DNA of 57,650 nt from Pseudomonadota bacterium (lineage in GTDB: Bacteria > Pseudomonadota > Gammaproteobacteria > Burkholderiales > Burkholderiaceae_C), in assembly GCA_021846025.1 (NCBI GenBank), contig JAJZDV010000002.1, forward strand, positions 1-57,650, given 5' to 3'. Every line of letters begins with the position of its first letter. Positions within the stretch are counted from its first letter, which is position 1. Positions 39,405 through 48,434 of this stretch are shown here, piece after piece. The position numbers and the translations under genes were made by a program. Under the pieces are notes generated by a model. That model saw nothing but the letters and a program-made list of their open reading frames with translations. It searched no databases and was not told the origin of the DNA.

Positions 39405-39473
39405 ACCGCTCGTCAGTTTGACGGCGCAAGATACCGTCGTATTCCGATCTTTCACCCAGGCGAGGAGAACACG

Positions 39474-39908
39474 ATGTACACGACGATTCTGGTTCCCACC
39501 GACGGCTCTGAAACCGGTGCCAAGGCCATCGCTCCAGCGGTGCAACTGGCGAAGCTGTGTGGCGCGTCGATCGTCGGCATGACGGTGACCGACCCCTACC
39601 CGTACTCCGGTCTGGCCGAATCCGTGCCCATCACCGCCGACGCCTACCGCGCCAGTATCGACAAGGCTGCCGAAGCCGCACTCCAGCCCCTGGTCGATGC
39701 CTGCGCGGCGGCCACCCTGGACTGTGAGTGCGTCGTGGCCGAAGATGTCCACCCCTGGAAAGCCATTCTTGATGTGGCCAAGGAAAAGCATTGCGATCTG
39801 GTGGTCATGGCTTCCCATGGCAGACGCGGCATGCAGTCCTTGCTGCTGGGCAGCGAAACACAAAAAATTCTCACGCACTCCCAACTGCATGTTCTTGTGG
39901 TGCGCTGA
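39474..39908 (+). CDS. uspA: universal stress protein A-type (first of pair)
   Basis: A 144-residue single-domain Usp with an alpha/beta nucleotide-binding fold. The N-terminal strand and loop TILVPTDGSETG and the C-terminal ASHGRRGMQSLLLGSETQ give the ATP-binding pattern SHG-x9-GS, so it is probably an ATP-binding type. Such proteins help survival under stress, growth arrest or oxygen limitation. The start has CGAGGAGAA as a strong SD. It is followed 54 bp later by a second Usp of identical length. Confidence 0.94.
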   Translation: MYTTILVPTDGSETGAKAIAPAVQLAKLCGASIVGMTVTDPYPYSGLAESVPITADAYRASIDKAAEAALQPLVDACAAATLDCECVVAEDVHPWKAILDVAKEKHCDLVVMASHGRRGMQSLLLGSETQKILTHSQLHVLVVR

Positions 39909-39962
39909 GCCGTGCCTTCAGGACCGTTCGCAGCGTCCGACTCGACACCTCAGGGGATCGCC

Positions 39963-40397
39963 ATGTTCAAACACGTTCTCATCACCACCGACGGATCCGA
40001 GCTTTCCGAGCGCGCCATTCCTCTGGCCGTCGAGCAGGCCAAGCTCAACGGGGCGCGCATCACGGCGGTCTCCGTGGTCGACCTCTACCCCTACATCGGC
40101 GCGATTGAAGTGATGCCCACCGGCATCGAAGGCTGGCAGGAGGCCATTCGCGCGCAGGCGGACGCGGCCGTGCAGAAAGTCTCAGATGCCGCCAAGGCCG
40201 CCGGCATCCCCTGCAACACCGCGGTGCAGGAAGACACCCAGGCCTGGCGCGGGCTTCTGGCCGTGGCCGAACGCGAACACTGCGATCTGGTGGTGATGTC
40301 GTCCCACGGCCGCGGCGGACTGACCTCCGCGCTGCTGGGCAGCCAGACCGCGCGCGTGCTGTCGCACAGCAAACTGCCGGTCCTGGTGGTGCGCTGA
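39963..40397 (+). CDS. uspA: universal stress protein A-type (second of pair)
   Basis: A 144-residue Usp, paralogous to the preceding gene: same length, ITTDGSELSERAIPLAVEQAKL at the N-terminus, and SSHGRGGLTSALLGSQTARVLSHS (parts) at the C-terminal nucleotide-binding loop. Both end in the same VLVVR pentapeptide. It was probably produced by tandem duplication and may pair with the first as a heterodimer; that is inference. The SD CAGGGGA is near the ATG. It converges with the dienelactone hydrolase gene. Confidence 0.94.
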   Translation: MFKHVLITTDGSELSERAIPLAVEQAKLNGARITAVSVVDLYPYIGAIEVMPTGIEGWQEAIRAQADAAVQKVSDAAKAAGIPCNTAVQEDTQAWRGLLAVAEREHCDLVVMSSHGRGGLTSALLGSQTARVLSHSKLPVLVVR

Positions 40398-40420
40398 CCG
40401 GGCCCGTTGCCGAGGACAAT

Positions 40421-41407
40421 TCAGCCTTCTCTCGGCGCCGGATCGAGCAGGCCAGGCAGGCTGGCGCAGGCCCCGTCCTGCGGCGGGAATGGCGCCGCCA
40501 GTGCCACGACTTTGTTGTTGTCCAACCAGGCCAGTGCCCGCTTCCAGCCGTCCTTCGCCGCTGCGGCGTTGTAGCTTGAGCGGTAGTCGGCATGAAAGCC
40601 GTGGCCGGCGTCGGGGTAGACCACGATCTCCGAAGCCTTCGCCGCCGGATCACCCTCGGCCAGAGCCTTGCGCATCTCGGCGATGGACTCCTGCGAAATG
40701 CCAGGATCCTTGCCGCCGTAAAGCCCCAGTACCGGCGCTTTCAGGCTCTTCGCGATGTCGATGGGGTTGCGTGGCGTGAGCGGTCCGGTGCTGCCCACCA
40801 ATCGCCCATACCAGGCCACCCCGGCCTGCACCGGCGCATGCGCGCAGTACAGCCAGACGATGCGCCCTCCCCAGCAAAAACCGGTGATGCCCACGTGCCC
40901 GGCCTGGCCGCCGTTGGCAGCAGCCCAGGCGCGGCAGGCGTCGAGGTCTTGCAGCACCTGGGCATCGGGGACCTTGGCGATGACGTTGCTCATCACCTCC
41001 GCAATCGTGCCGTAGGCCATCGGGTCGCCCTGGCGCACGAACAGGTCGGGTGCCAGGGCCAGATAACCCTGGTGCGCGAAACGCCGCGCCACATCGGCGA
41101 TGTAGTCGTGCACGCCGAAGATCTCCGACACGACCAGCACCACCGGCAGATCGGTCTTGCCTTGGGGCTGGGCGCGATAGACCGGAATCTTTTGCCCGCC
41201 GGACTCGATCATCACATCCCCCACCAGCAGTCCTTCACTGCCGGTGTGGATCGCCGTCTGCGCCATCACGGGTCCGGCGGCGGCGGCGAAACCCACCCCC
41301 AGCGCCGTGCGCACGAAGTCGCGCCGCGACACGCCATCGGCACTGCAGCCACCGGGGCCTGCATTCAGCAGACTGTTTCCATCGGTCAGCAAATCCGTCT
41401 TCCACAT
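40421..41407 (-). CDS. Tat-exported dienelactone hydrolase family protein
   Basis: A 328-residue alpha/beta-hydrolase. Residues 26-50 are a twin-arginine signal: SRRDFVRTALG (R28, R29), a hydrophobic stretch, then VMAQ. The DLH domain has its nucleophile cysteine in GFCWGGRIV, an acid in LGLYGGKDPGI, and the histidine in DAGHGFHADYR. It should act in the periplasm, unlike classical cytosolic ClcD. The start MWKTDLLTDG follows CAGGAGA. Its substrate is unknown. The signal sits behind a 25-residue leader, long for a Tat substrate. Confidence 0.88.
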   Translation of the reverse strand: MWKTDLLTDGNSLLNAGPGGCSADGVSRRDFVRTALGVGFAAAAGPVMAQTAIHTGSEGLLVGDVMIESGGQKIPVYRAQPQGKTDLPVVLVVSEIFGVHDYIADVARRFAHQGYLALAPDLFVRQGDPMAYGTIAEVMSNVIAKVPDAQVLQDLDACRAWAAANGGQAGHVGITGFCWGGRIVWLYCAHAPVQAGVAWYGRLVGSTGPLTPRNPIDIAKSLKAPVLGLYGGKDPGISQESIAEMRKALAEGDPAAKASEIVVYPDAGHGFHADYRSSYNAAAAKDGWKRALAWLDNNKVVALAAPFPPQDGACASLPGLLDPAPREG

Positions 41408-41485
41408 GCTCGTCTCCTGGGTTGAAGTCTTCCCAGTGTCGGCACATGTTGCAGGATGTGTCAAGACCAGGGGTCAAGGCGCGGC

Positions 41486-44284
41486 TCAATGGGCCAGTTC
41501 CCAATTCAGGCCCATCCCCAGTTCGGCCACCAGAGGCACAGACAACTGCGCCACGCTGGCCATCAGACGCGGAATGTGCTCGCGCACCCAGGGTGCCTCG
41601 TCCTGCGGCACTTCGAGCACCAGTTCGTCGTGCACCTGCATCACCACGCGGCTGCGCCGGCCCTGCTGCGTCAGCGCCCGGTCAACCGCGATCATCGCCA
41701 TCTTGATGAGGTCGGCGGCCGTGCCCTGCATCGGCGCATTGATCGCGGCGCGCTCCGCACCAGCGCGCCGCGGGCCGTTGGGCGAGTTGATCTCGGCCAG
41801 CCACAAGCGCCTGCCGAACACGGTTTCCACATAACCCTGGGCCCTGGCCTGGGCGCGGGTGCGGTCCATGTAGTGCGCCACGCCGGGGTAGCGGGCAAAG
41901 TAGCGGTCGATATAGAGTTGTGCCGCGCTGCGCTCCAGGCCGAGATTGCGCGCCAGCCCGAAGGCGCTCATGCCGTAGATCAGACCGAAATTGATGACCT
42001 TGGCCATGCGCCGCTGATCGCTGCTGACCTCGATGGGGGTGACGCCGAAGATTTCGGCCGCGGTGGCGCGGTGGATGTCTTCCCCCTGCGCAAATGCCTC
42101 GAGCAGGCCCGCATCCTGCGACAGATGGGCCATGATGCGCAGTTCGATTTGCGAATAGTCGCTCGATGCGATGAACCAACCCTCGGGCGCGACGAAGGCC
42201 TCACGGATGCGCCGCCCCTGGGACGTGCGCACCGGGATGTTCTGCAAATTGGGATCATTGGACGCCAGCCGCCCGGTCACGGCCACGGCCTGGGCATAGT
42301 TGGTGTGCACCCGCCCCGTGGCCGGGTTGATCATCAGCGGCAGCTTTTCGGTGTAGGTGCTCTTGAGCTTGGCCAAGCTGCGATGCTCGAGAATGACCTT
42401 GGGCAGCGGATAGTCTTCCGCCAGTTTCTCCAGCACTTCCTCATCGGTCGAGGGGGCGCCGCCAGCGGTTTTTTTCTGCACCGGCAGGTGCAGACGGTCG
42501 AACAGGATTTCACCGATCTGCTTGGGACTGCCCAGATTGAACGGCCCACCCGCCAGTTCGTGGGCCTGGGCCTCGAGCCGGTGAATTTCCCGCCCGAGTT
42601 CGGTGCTCTGCGTCCGCAGCGCGTCGCCATCCACCAGCACGCCGATGCGCTCCATGCGCTGCAAAACTTCGCTCACCTGCAGTTCCAGTGCATAGATGCG
42701 GCCGAGCCCGGCGTCGGCTTCGATGCGCGGCCACAGCAGTTGGTGGACCTGCAGGCACAGGTCGGAATCCTCGCCGCTGTAGCGTGTGGCGATGTCCAGA
42801 TCGACCTGGTCGAAGGTGATGGCCTTGGCGCCCTTGCCGCAGACCTGCTCGTAGCTCAAGGTGTCGTCACGGCCGAGATGGCGCGCCACCAGGCTGTCGA
42901 GGCCATGTGGTTTGTGCGCCTCCAGCACATAACTCTGCAGCAGGGTGTCGTGGGCGTAGCCGCGCACGGCAATGCCGGCATTGGCCAGCACATGCCGGTC
43001 GTACTTGCTGTTCTGGCCGAGCTTGGGTCGGTCGGCGTTTTCCAGCCAGGGCCTGAGCCGCGCCAGCACTTCGTCCAGCGGCAGTTGCGGCGGCGCATCC
43101 GCGTAGCGGTGCGCGAGGGCAATGTAAGCGGCTTCGCCAGGCTGCACGCACAGCGAGATGCCCACCAGGCGCGCACGCATCGGGTCGAGCGAATCGGTCT
43201 CGGTATCGATGGCCGTGAGCGCGGCGGCATCGATGCGCGCCAGCCAGTCGTCGAACTGGGACCAGGTCAGCACGCCGGTGTAACGGCCGGGCAAGCGCGC
43301 GGAGGTTGCCGCTGCGTGATCCGCGGCGAGGGTGGGCTGCTCTGGCGCGCAGGTCGCTGCATCCGCCAGCAGTGAGGCTTGCGCGGCCGGGTGCGCCGCC
43401 TGCAAGGCGTGGGTGAATTTTTTCAGGCCGTAGCGCGTGAAAAAAGGCAGCAGCCCGGCGGCGTTTTCGGGCGTGAGTTCCAGGTCGGCCTGAATGTTGC
43501 GGGCGTAGCCGTCCAGATCGCAATCGGTGGCGATGGTGACCAGCTTGCGCGCCGTGGGCAGCCAGTCCAGGGCGTCACGCAGGCTCTGGCCGACGGCACC
43601 GGCAATCGCGTCGGCGTTGGCCATGACACCGTCGAGCGAGCCGTATTGGTTCAGCCATTTCACCGCCGTTTTCGGCCCCACCTTGTTCACGCCGGGCACG
43701 TTGTCGACGGCGTCGCCCACCAGACTGAGGTAATCGACGATGCGCTCGGGTGGCACGCCGAATTTGGCGCGCACGCCGGCAACGTCCTGCACCTCGTTGC
43801 TCATGGTGTTGACCAAGGTGATGTGGTCGTTCACCAGTTGCGCCAGGTCCTTGTCGCCGGTGGACACCAGGGTGCGCAGCCCCAGGGCATGCGCGCGCAC
43901 GGCAAGGGTGCCGATGACGTCGTCAGCCTCCACTCCAGGCACCTCCAGCAGCGGCCAGCCCATCAGCCGAACCGCCTCGTGAATGATGCCGATCTGTTGC
44001 GCCAGCTCGGGCGGCATCGGTGCGCGCTGCGCCTTGTAGCTGGCGTACATGGCATCGCGGAAGGTGGGGCCTTTGGCGTCGAACACGCAAGCCGCAAAGC
44101 GGTAGCCCTTGGCCGGAGGGTACTGCTCACGCAGACGCCGCAACATGGCCACCATGCCGTACAGCGCGCCGGTGGGTTCACCCTGCGGGCTGCGCAAATC
44201 GGGCATGGCATGGAAGGCGCGGTAGAGGTAGCTGGAGCCATCCACCAGCAGCAAGATCGTGGCGTCATCGGGTCGGGTCGTCAT
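41486..44284 (-). CDS. polA: DNA polymerase I
   Basis: Replication and repair polymerase of 932 residues with three domains: an N-terminal 5'-3' exonuclease (LLLVDGSSYLYRAFHA, VEADDVIGTLA, GDAVDNVPGV), a central 3'-5' proofreading domain (AIDTETDSLDP with the acidic residues kept, and the later YSGEDSDLCLQ), and the polymerase domain (SSDYSQIELRIMAHLS, KVINFGLIYGMS, QVHDELVLEVP). All three look active. The start MTTRPDDATILLLVDG was chosen over an ATG 27 bp upstream. Confidence 0.98.
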   Translation of the reverse strand: MTTRPDDATILLLVDGSSYLYRAFHAMPDLRSPQGEPTGALYGMVAMLRRLREQYPPAKGYRFAACVFDAKGPTFRDAMYASYKAQRAPMPPELAQQIGIIHEAVRLMGWPLLEVPGVEADDVIGTLAVRAHALGLRTLVSTGDKDLAQLVNDHITLVNTMSNEVQDVAGVRAKFGVPPERIVDYLSLVGDAVDNVPGVNKVGPKTAVKWLNQYGSLDGVMANADAIAGAVGQSLRDALDWLPTARKLVTIATDCDLDGYARNIQADLELTPENAAGLLPFFTRYGLKKFTHALQAAHPAAQASLLADAATCAPEQPTLAADHAAATSARLPGRYTGVLTWSQFDDWLARIDAAALTAIDTETDSLDPMRARLVGISLCVQPGEAAYIALAHRYADAPPQLPLDEVLARLRPWLENADRPKLGQNSKYDRHVLANAGIAVRGYAHDTLLQSYVLEAHKPHGLDSLVARHLGRDDTLSYEQVCGKGAKAITFDQVDLDIATRYSGEDSDLCLQVHQLLWPRIEADAGLGRIYALELQVSEVLQRMERIGVLVDGDALRTQSTELGREIHRLEAQAHELAGGPFNLGSPKQIGEILFDRLHLPVQKKTAGGAPSTDEEVLEKLAEDYPLPKVILEHRSLAKLKSTYTEKLPLMINPATGRVHTNYAQAVAVTGRLASNDPNLQNIPVRTSQGRRIREAFVAPEGWFIASSDYSQIELRIMAHLSQDAGLLEAFAQGEDIHRATAAEIFGVTPIEVSSDQRRMAKVINFGLIYGMSAFGLARNLGLERSAAQLYIDRYFARYPGVAHYMDRTRAQARAQGYVETVFGRRLWLAEINSPNGPRRAGAERAAINAPMQGTAADLIKMAMIAVDRALTQQGRRSRVVMQVHDELVLEVPQDEAPWVREHIPRLMASVAQLSVPLVAELGMGLNWELAH

Positions 44285-44381
44285 GGATGCGATTATCGGC
44301 TGCTGCCGCACCTGGGCGTGCCGCCCGGGACCGGCCCGAGGCTGCCATGCCGCGGCGTCGGCAGCGGGATGATCCGGCCGT

Positions 44382-44387
44382 TAAAAT
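44382..44387 (+). promoter_or_regulatory. candidate -10 box of a possibly leaderless gene
   Basis: TAAAAT (5/6 to consensus) ends 7 bp before the ATG at 44395, so transcription would begin at or next to the start codon. There is no -35 match and no SD. Confidence 0.35.
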
Positions 44388-44394
44388 CGGCCGC

Positions 44395-44787
44395 ATGAAA
44401 ATTCCCCGCATGGCCGTACGAATCGCCGCACAGTTCGCCACGTGCTCGGCTTTGCTGTCCTTGCCCGGTTGGGGCAGCGCGCAAGCCTGGGCACAGACAC
44501 CCGCGCCTGCGAGTTCCTCCCCGCGCAGCGGCCTGTCGCCGGCAGCGCGCCTGGCCGACACGCAACCCGCGCCGAAATTTCCCGAGCCGGTGGTGCGCAA
44601 CCACGTGACGCAAGACCGCTCGGTCCGCATTCAGGAGCAACAGGTGCGCGGAGCCACCACCCAAATTCACGTGCAGCCGCTGCATGGCGGACCTGCCTAC
44701 AGCATCGTGCCGCCCGATGCATCGTCCAGCACCGATCCGGCCAACATGCAGGGCCGCATGCAGTGGACCATCGGCACGTTCAAATGA
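44395..44787 (+). CDS. small exported protein, DUF2782-like
   Basis: A 130-residue protein with an N-terminal export signal (MKIPRMAVRIAAQF, a hydrophobic stretch, QAWAQ). A Pro/Ser/Ala-rich linker and a compact basic C-terminal domain follow (EQQVRGATTQIHVQPLHGG...AYSIVPPDASS). The pattern of an R-V/R-G strand followed by a P-x-G-x-x-Y motif resembles the short DUF2782 proteins encoded beside polA and thrB in Betaproteobacteria; the match is by eye. Function unknown. It is divergent from polA and upstream of thrB. Confidence 0.65.
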   Translation: MKIPRMAVRIAAQFATCSALLSLPGWGSAQAWAQTPAPASSSPRSGLSPAARLADTQPAPKFPEPVVRNHVTQDRSVRIQEQQVRGATTQIHVQPLHGGPAYSIVPPDASSSTDPANMQGRMQWTIGTFK

Positions 44788-44912
44788 GGATTGGCCGCTC
44801 CCCAGGCCAGTGCCTGCAGCGATCCCCCTCGCCTTCCTCCGCCACATCGCCACGTCGTCATCGTTGAGCAAGGCGGCCTCGCCGGCAGCATGAACACCCC
44901 GCATTGACCCCC

Positions 44913-45878
44913 ATGGCCGTCTTCACCACGCTCGGTACCGCCGAAGTCCAGACCTTTCTGAACGGTTTCGATCTCGGCTCGCTGGCCGAGTTGCAGGGGA
45001 TTGCGAGCGGTATCGAAAACACCAACTATTTCGTCACGACCACGCGCGGACGCTACGTACTGACGCTGTTCGAGCGGCTGAAGGCCGAGCAGCTTCCGTT
45101 TTATCTGCGGCTGATGCATCACCTTGCCGCACACGCCATCCCCGTGCCCGACCCGATGGCCGACCGCGAAGGCCGCATCCTGCACCAGCTCAAGGGCAAA
45201 CCGGCAGCGTTGGTCACGCGCCTGCCCGGCCATAGCGAACTGCAGCCAGAGGCCACGCATTGCGCGCAGATCGGTGCCTGCCTGGCCCGCATGCATCTGG
45301 CGGCGAGGGGCTTTCCGCTGCTGCAGGCCAATCTCCGCGGCCTGGCCTGGCAGCAGCAGACCATTCCGCTGGTGCTGCCGCATCTGGGCGCAGCGCAGCG
45401 CACCTTGCTGCAAGCCGAACTCGCCCATCAAACCGCTCTGGCGGCGAGTCCCGCGCATGCGCAGTTGCCGCGCAGCGCCGTGCATGCCGATCTATTCCGT
45501 GACAACGCCCTGTTCGATGACGGCCGGTTGTCGGGCGTGTTCGACTGGTATTTCGCTGGCAGCGACACCTGGGTGTTCGATCTGGCCGTGGCCCTGAACG
45601 ACTGGTGCATCGACCTGCCCACCGGAGCGCTGGACGCCGAGCGCAGCAGGGCCCTGCTCGATGCCTACCAGCATGTGCGGCCCCTGCAGACCACGGAATC
45701 GGCTTTGCTGGCCGATGCCTTGCGCGCCGCGGCGCTGCGCTTCTGGACCTCGCGCCTGGCCGACTTGCACTTGCCGCGCGACGCCCATCTGCTGAAGGCT
45801 CACGACCCTGCGCATTTCGAGCGCGTGCTGCGCCAGCGGGTCCAGGCTGCGAACCACGGCGCACCACGGCTTGCCTGA
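44913..45878 (+). CDS. thrB: homoserine kinase type II
   Basis: Phosphorylates L-homoserine in threonine synthesis. It is the aminoglycoside-phosphotransferase-fold enzyme (321 aa), unrelated to the GHMP-type ThrB of E. coli. Kinase motifs are visible: IASGIENTNYFV for the nucleotide loop, AVHADLFRDNALFDDG for the catalytic loop with its aspartate, and GVFDWYFAGSDTWVFDLA for the metal-binding aspartate. The start MAVFTTLG gives the usual N-terminus; GTG/ATG codons a few bases upstream are less likely. It lies 125 bp after the DUF2782-like gene. Confidence 0.94.
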   Translation: MAVFTTLGTAEVQTFLNGFDLGSLAELQGIASGIENTNYFVTTTRGRYVLTLFERLKAEQLPFYLRLMHHLAAHAIPVPDPMADREGRILHQLKGKPAALVTRLPGHSELQPEATHCAQIGACLARMHLAARGFPLLQANLRGLAWQQQTIPLVLPHLGAAQRTLLQAELAHQTALAASPAHAQLPRSAVHADLFRDNALFDDGRLSGVFDWYFAGSDTWVFDLAVALNDWCIDLPTGALDAERSRALLDAYQHVRPLQTTESALLADALRAAALRFWTSRLADLHLPRDAHLLKAHDPAHFERVLRQRVQAANHGAPRLA

Positions 45879-45900
45879 AACCCAGCTGGAAGGATGCCGC

Positions 45901-47388
45901 ATGCCACGCCAACCCGACGCGCCACCGACTCCGACCCCGGAACCGCCACGCCGCTTGTCCGACCTTCCCGGTCCGCGAGGGCTGCCTGGGCTGGGCCAGG
46001 CATTGCGGCTTCGCCCCGACAGGCTGCATCTCCAGCTTGAAGCCTGGAGCCGGCACTACGGGCCGCATTACCAATTTCGATTCGGCCCGCGCACGATTCT
46101 GGTGGTGGCCGACCAGGCCACCATTCAAACGCTGTTGCGCGATCGGCCCGAGCGCTTCCGCCGCCCCTTGCTGGGCGGGCGCATCGCGCGTGAAATGGGC
46201 TTCGACGAAGGTCTGTTCTTCGCCAACGACGAGGTTTGGCAGCGCCAGCGCCGCATGGTCATGGCCGGTCTCGACCCCGGTCATGTCAAGGCCTATTTCC
46301 CCACCCTGTTGAACGTGACCTTGCGCCTGCGTACACGCTGGCAGGCCGCTGCGCGCAACCGATCCCGGATCGACCTGCAAGCCGATCTCATGCGCTTCAC
46401 CGTGGATGCCAGCGCCGGTCTGGCCTTCGGCATGGATGTCAACACCCTCGAATCCGACGACGACGTCATTCAGCGGCATCTGAACCGCATTTTCCCGAAG
46501 CTGCACAGCCGGGGCCTGGCGCTGCTGCCCTACTGGCGCTATGTCCGCCTGCCCTCCGACCGCGCGCTGGACCGCAGCGTCGCCGCCGTGCAGCAGGCCA
46601 TTCGGGGCTTCATCGCCGAGGCTCGCCAGCGCCTGCGACTCGACCCCACGCTGCGCGAGCGGCCGCGCAATCTGCTCGAGGCCATGATTTGCGCCGCCGA
46701 TCGGGCCGACAGCGACGTCAATGATCACGACGTGGCCGGCAACGTCATCGTCCTGCTGCTGGCTGGCGAAGACACCACAGCCAACACTCTGGCGTGGTTG
46801 ATCGAGTTGCTGCACCGCCACCCTCGGGCGCTGGAGCGTGCCCGCGCCGAGGTGCAACGCCTGGCGCCGGACCCTGCCGGCTTCACCCCCGAGCAAATGG
46901 CTTCGCTGGACTACCTCGACGCCTGCATCCAAGAAACCATGCGCCTCAAGCCCGTCGCCCCGCTGCTGCTGGTGCAGGCCGTTGCCGAAACCACGGTTGC
47001 CGACGTCCGGGTGCCGGCGGATACCGTGGTGTTCGCCCTGATGCGCCACGACAGCCTGGATGCCCGCGAGTTCCCCGACCCCATCGCGTTCAAACCCGAA
47101 CGCTGGCTCCACGACGACCCAACCGGTTCCCCCAGTGCCGCCTCGAAGCGCATCAGCCTGCCCTTCGGCGCCGGCCCGCGCATCTGTCCCGGGCGCTACC
47201 TCGCGCTGTTGGAGATGAAAATGGCCATGGCCATGCTGCTGGGCGGCTTCGAGCTCGAAACCGTCGCTCCGGCTGCTGGCGGCGTCACGCGCGAGCACCT
47301 GTCCTTCAGCATGGGGCCGGTCGGCTTGCACATGCGTTTACGCCCGCTGCACGCAACGTTTCAACAGCCGGGCACTGCCATCGCGTGA
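45901..47388 (+). CDS. cytochrome P450
   Basis: A soluble monooxygenase of 495 residues. Diagnostic elements are intact: I-helix oxygen-activation AGEDTT (288-293), K-helix ETMR (E345, R348), and the heme loop FGAGPRICPG with the thiolate cysteine at 429. It begins with a proline-rich segment (TPTPEPPRRLSDLPGPRGLPG) and has no membrane anchor, so it needs a separate reductase and ferredoxin, neither of which is nearby. The substrate is unknown. The start MPRQPD follows GGAAGGATG; an ATG at 45871 would overlap thrB. Confidence 0.93.
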   Translation: MPRQPDAPPTPTPEPPRRLSDLPGPRGLPGLGQALRLRPDRLHLQLEAWSRHYGPHYQFRFGPRTILVVADQATIQTLLRDRPERFRRPLLGGRIAREMGFDEGLFFANDEVWQRQRRMVMAGLDPGHVKAYFPTLLNVTLRLRTRWQAAARNRSRIDLQADLMRFTVDASAGLAFGMDVNTLESDDDVIQRHLNRIFPKLHSRGLALLPYWRYVRLPSDRALDRSVAAVQQAIRGFIAEARQRLRLDPTLRERPRNLLEAMICAADRADSDVNDHDVAGNVIVLLLAGEDTTANTLAWLIELLHRHPRALERARAEVQRLAPDPAGFTPEQMASLDYLDACIQETMRLKPVAPLLLVQAVAETTVADVRVPADTVVFALMRHDSLDAREFPDPIAFKPERWLHDDPTGSPSAASKRISLPFGAGPRICPGRYLALLEMKMAMAMLLGGFELETVAPAAGGVTREHLSFSMGPVGLHMRLRPLHATFQQPGTAIA

Positions 47389-47424
47389 CGATCGCCCGGC
47401 CCCATGGGGTGCCAGGCGCGCTTC

Positions 47425-47430
47425 TACAAT
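47425..47430 (+). promoter_or_regulatory. candidate -10 box for the BPSS1780-lemA cluster
   Basis: TACAAT (5/6 to consensus) in the 162-bp gap after the P450 gene, 120 bp before the next ATG. No clear -35. It suggests the four-gene membrane cluster has its own promoter. Confidence 0.35.
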
Positions 47431-47550
47431 CCCGCTACGTTCTCTGCCTCGCCCTGTCTCTGCGCACGCAGTCCTCGCGCAACTCCCCCGCCTCAGCCGC
47501 TGTCCCTCCCCCTCCCAAGCCGTCCTTCTGCCCGTCCAGGGCTCATCACC

Positions 47551-48366
47551 ATGCAATTGCGCACCGTCCCCGCCCGCGAGGGCTTGAGTTGGGTCAAGCT
47601 GGGTTTTGTCTGGTTGTTTCGCCAGCCCTGGAGCGTCATGCTGATGATGGGCAGCTACATCCTCGTCGTCGGACTGCTCTCCATGCTGCCCATCCTGGGC
47701 GGCCTCGTGCCGCTCCTGGTGGCACAGATCGCCACCGTGGGTTTCCTGCTCGCGTCACGGCAAATTGCGCTTGGCGAGACGGTGTGGCCCACCGTGCTGC
47801 TGACCGGACTGCGTGAAAACCGCCCACGCACGCGCGCCCTGCTGGCGCTGGGCGCGCTTTACGCCGCCGCCGTGGTGGGTGTGCTCGCCGCGGCATCGCT
47901 GCTGGACGGCGGCGCTTTACTGCGACTGCTGCTGTTCGGGGCCATGCCGGCGCAAACCCTGGTGAAAAGCGGCGTGCTGCGTGGTGCAGCGGTGGTGGCG
48001 ACTCTCAGCTACATCCCGGTGTCCATGGCCTTTTGGTTCGCGCCGCCGTTGGTGAGCTGGCATGGCATGGGGCCATGGCAAGCCCTGTTCACCAGCTTCG
48101 TCATTTGCCTGCGCAACGTGCGCGCCTTCATGCTCTACACCCTGCAGTGGTTCTTGCTGTTCGCCACGGTTCCGCTGCTGGTGGTGACACTGGCCCAAGT
48201 GGTGGGCGCCAGTGCGGAAGTGGCGACGCTGCTGAGTTTTCCCATGGCCTTGATGCTGTTCCTGGCCTTCATCCTGTCGTTCTACGGCAGCGTGCAAAGC
48301 CTGCTTCCCGATGCGGGACCCAGCCCCGTGGCGCTGCGTGGCAGGCCGCCGCAAGCACCGCACTGA
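47551..48366 (+). CDS. BPSS1780-type membrane protein
   Basis: A 271-residue polytopic inner-membrane protein with about six helices. It starts MQLRTVPAREGLSWVKLGF, the N-terminus of the uncharacterised BPSS1780 family of Burkholderiales. Helices are seen around LVVGLLSMLPILGGLVPLLV, ALYAAAVVGVLAAASLL, FMLYTLQWFLLFATV and FPMALMLFLAFIL. Function unknown. It lies 68 bp before lemA on the same strand. The ATG at 47551 is preceded by CAGGGCTC as a weak SD. Confidence 0.82.
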   Translation: MQLRTVPAREGLSWVKLGFVWLFRQPWSVMLMMGSYILVVGLLSMLPILGGLVPLLVAQIATVGFLLASRQIALGETVWPTVLLTGLRENRPRTRALLALGALYAAAVVGVLAAASLLDGGALLRLLLFGAMPAQTLVKSGVLRGAAVVATLSYIPVSMAFWFAPPLVSWHGMGPWQALFTSFVICLRNVRAFMLYTLQWFLLFATVPLLVVTLAQVVGASAEVATLLSFPMALMLFLAFILSFYGSVQSLLPDAGPSPVALRGRPPQAPH

Positions 48367-48434
48367 CCGCGCAACAGGCTGACACCGTATGCTTCGGTTT
48401 GTCACATCTTGACATGCCGAACGAGAAGGTCACC

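Noticed and set aside
41456-43375. A 639-codon open frame opposite polA, and a 705-codon minus-strand frame (45214-47331) opposite thrB and the P450 gene.
   Set aside because: Both mirror strongly supported genes and carry no motif of their own.
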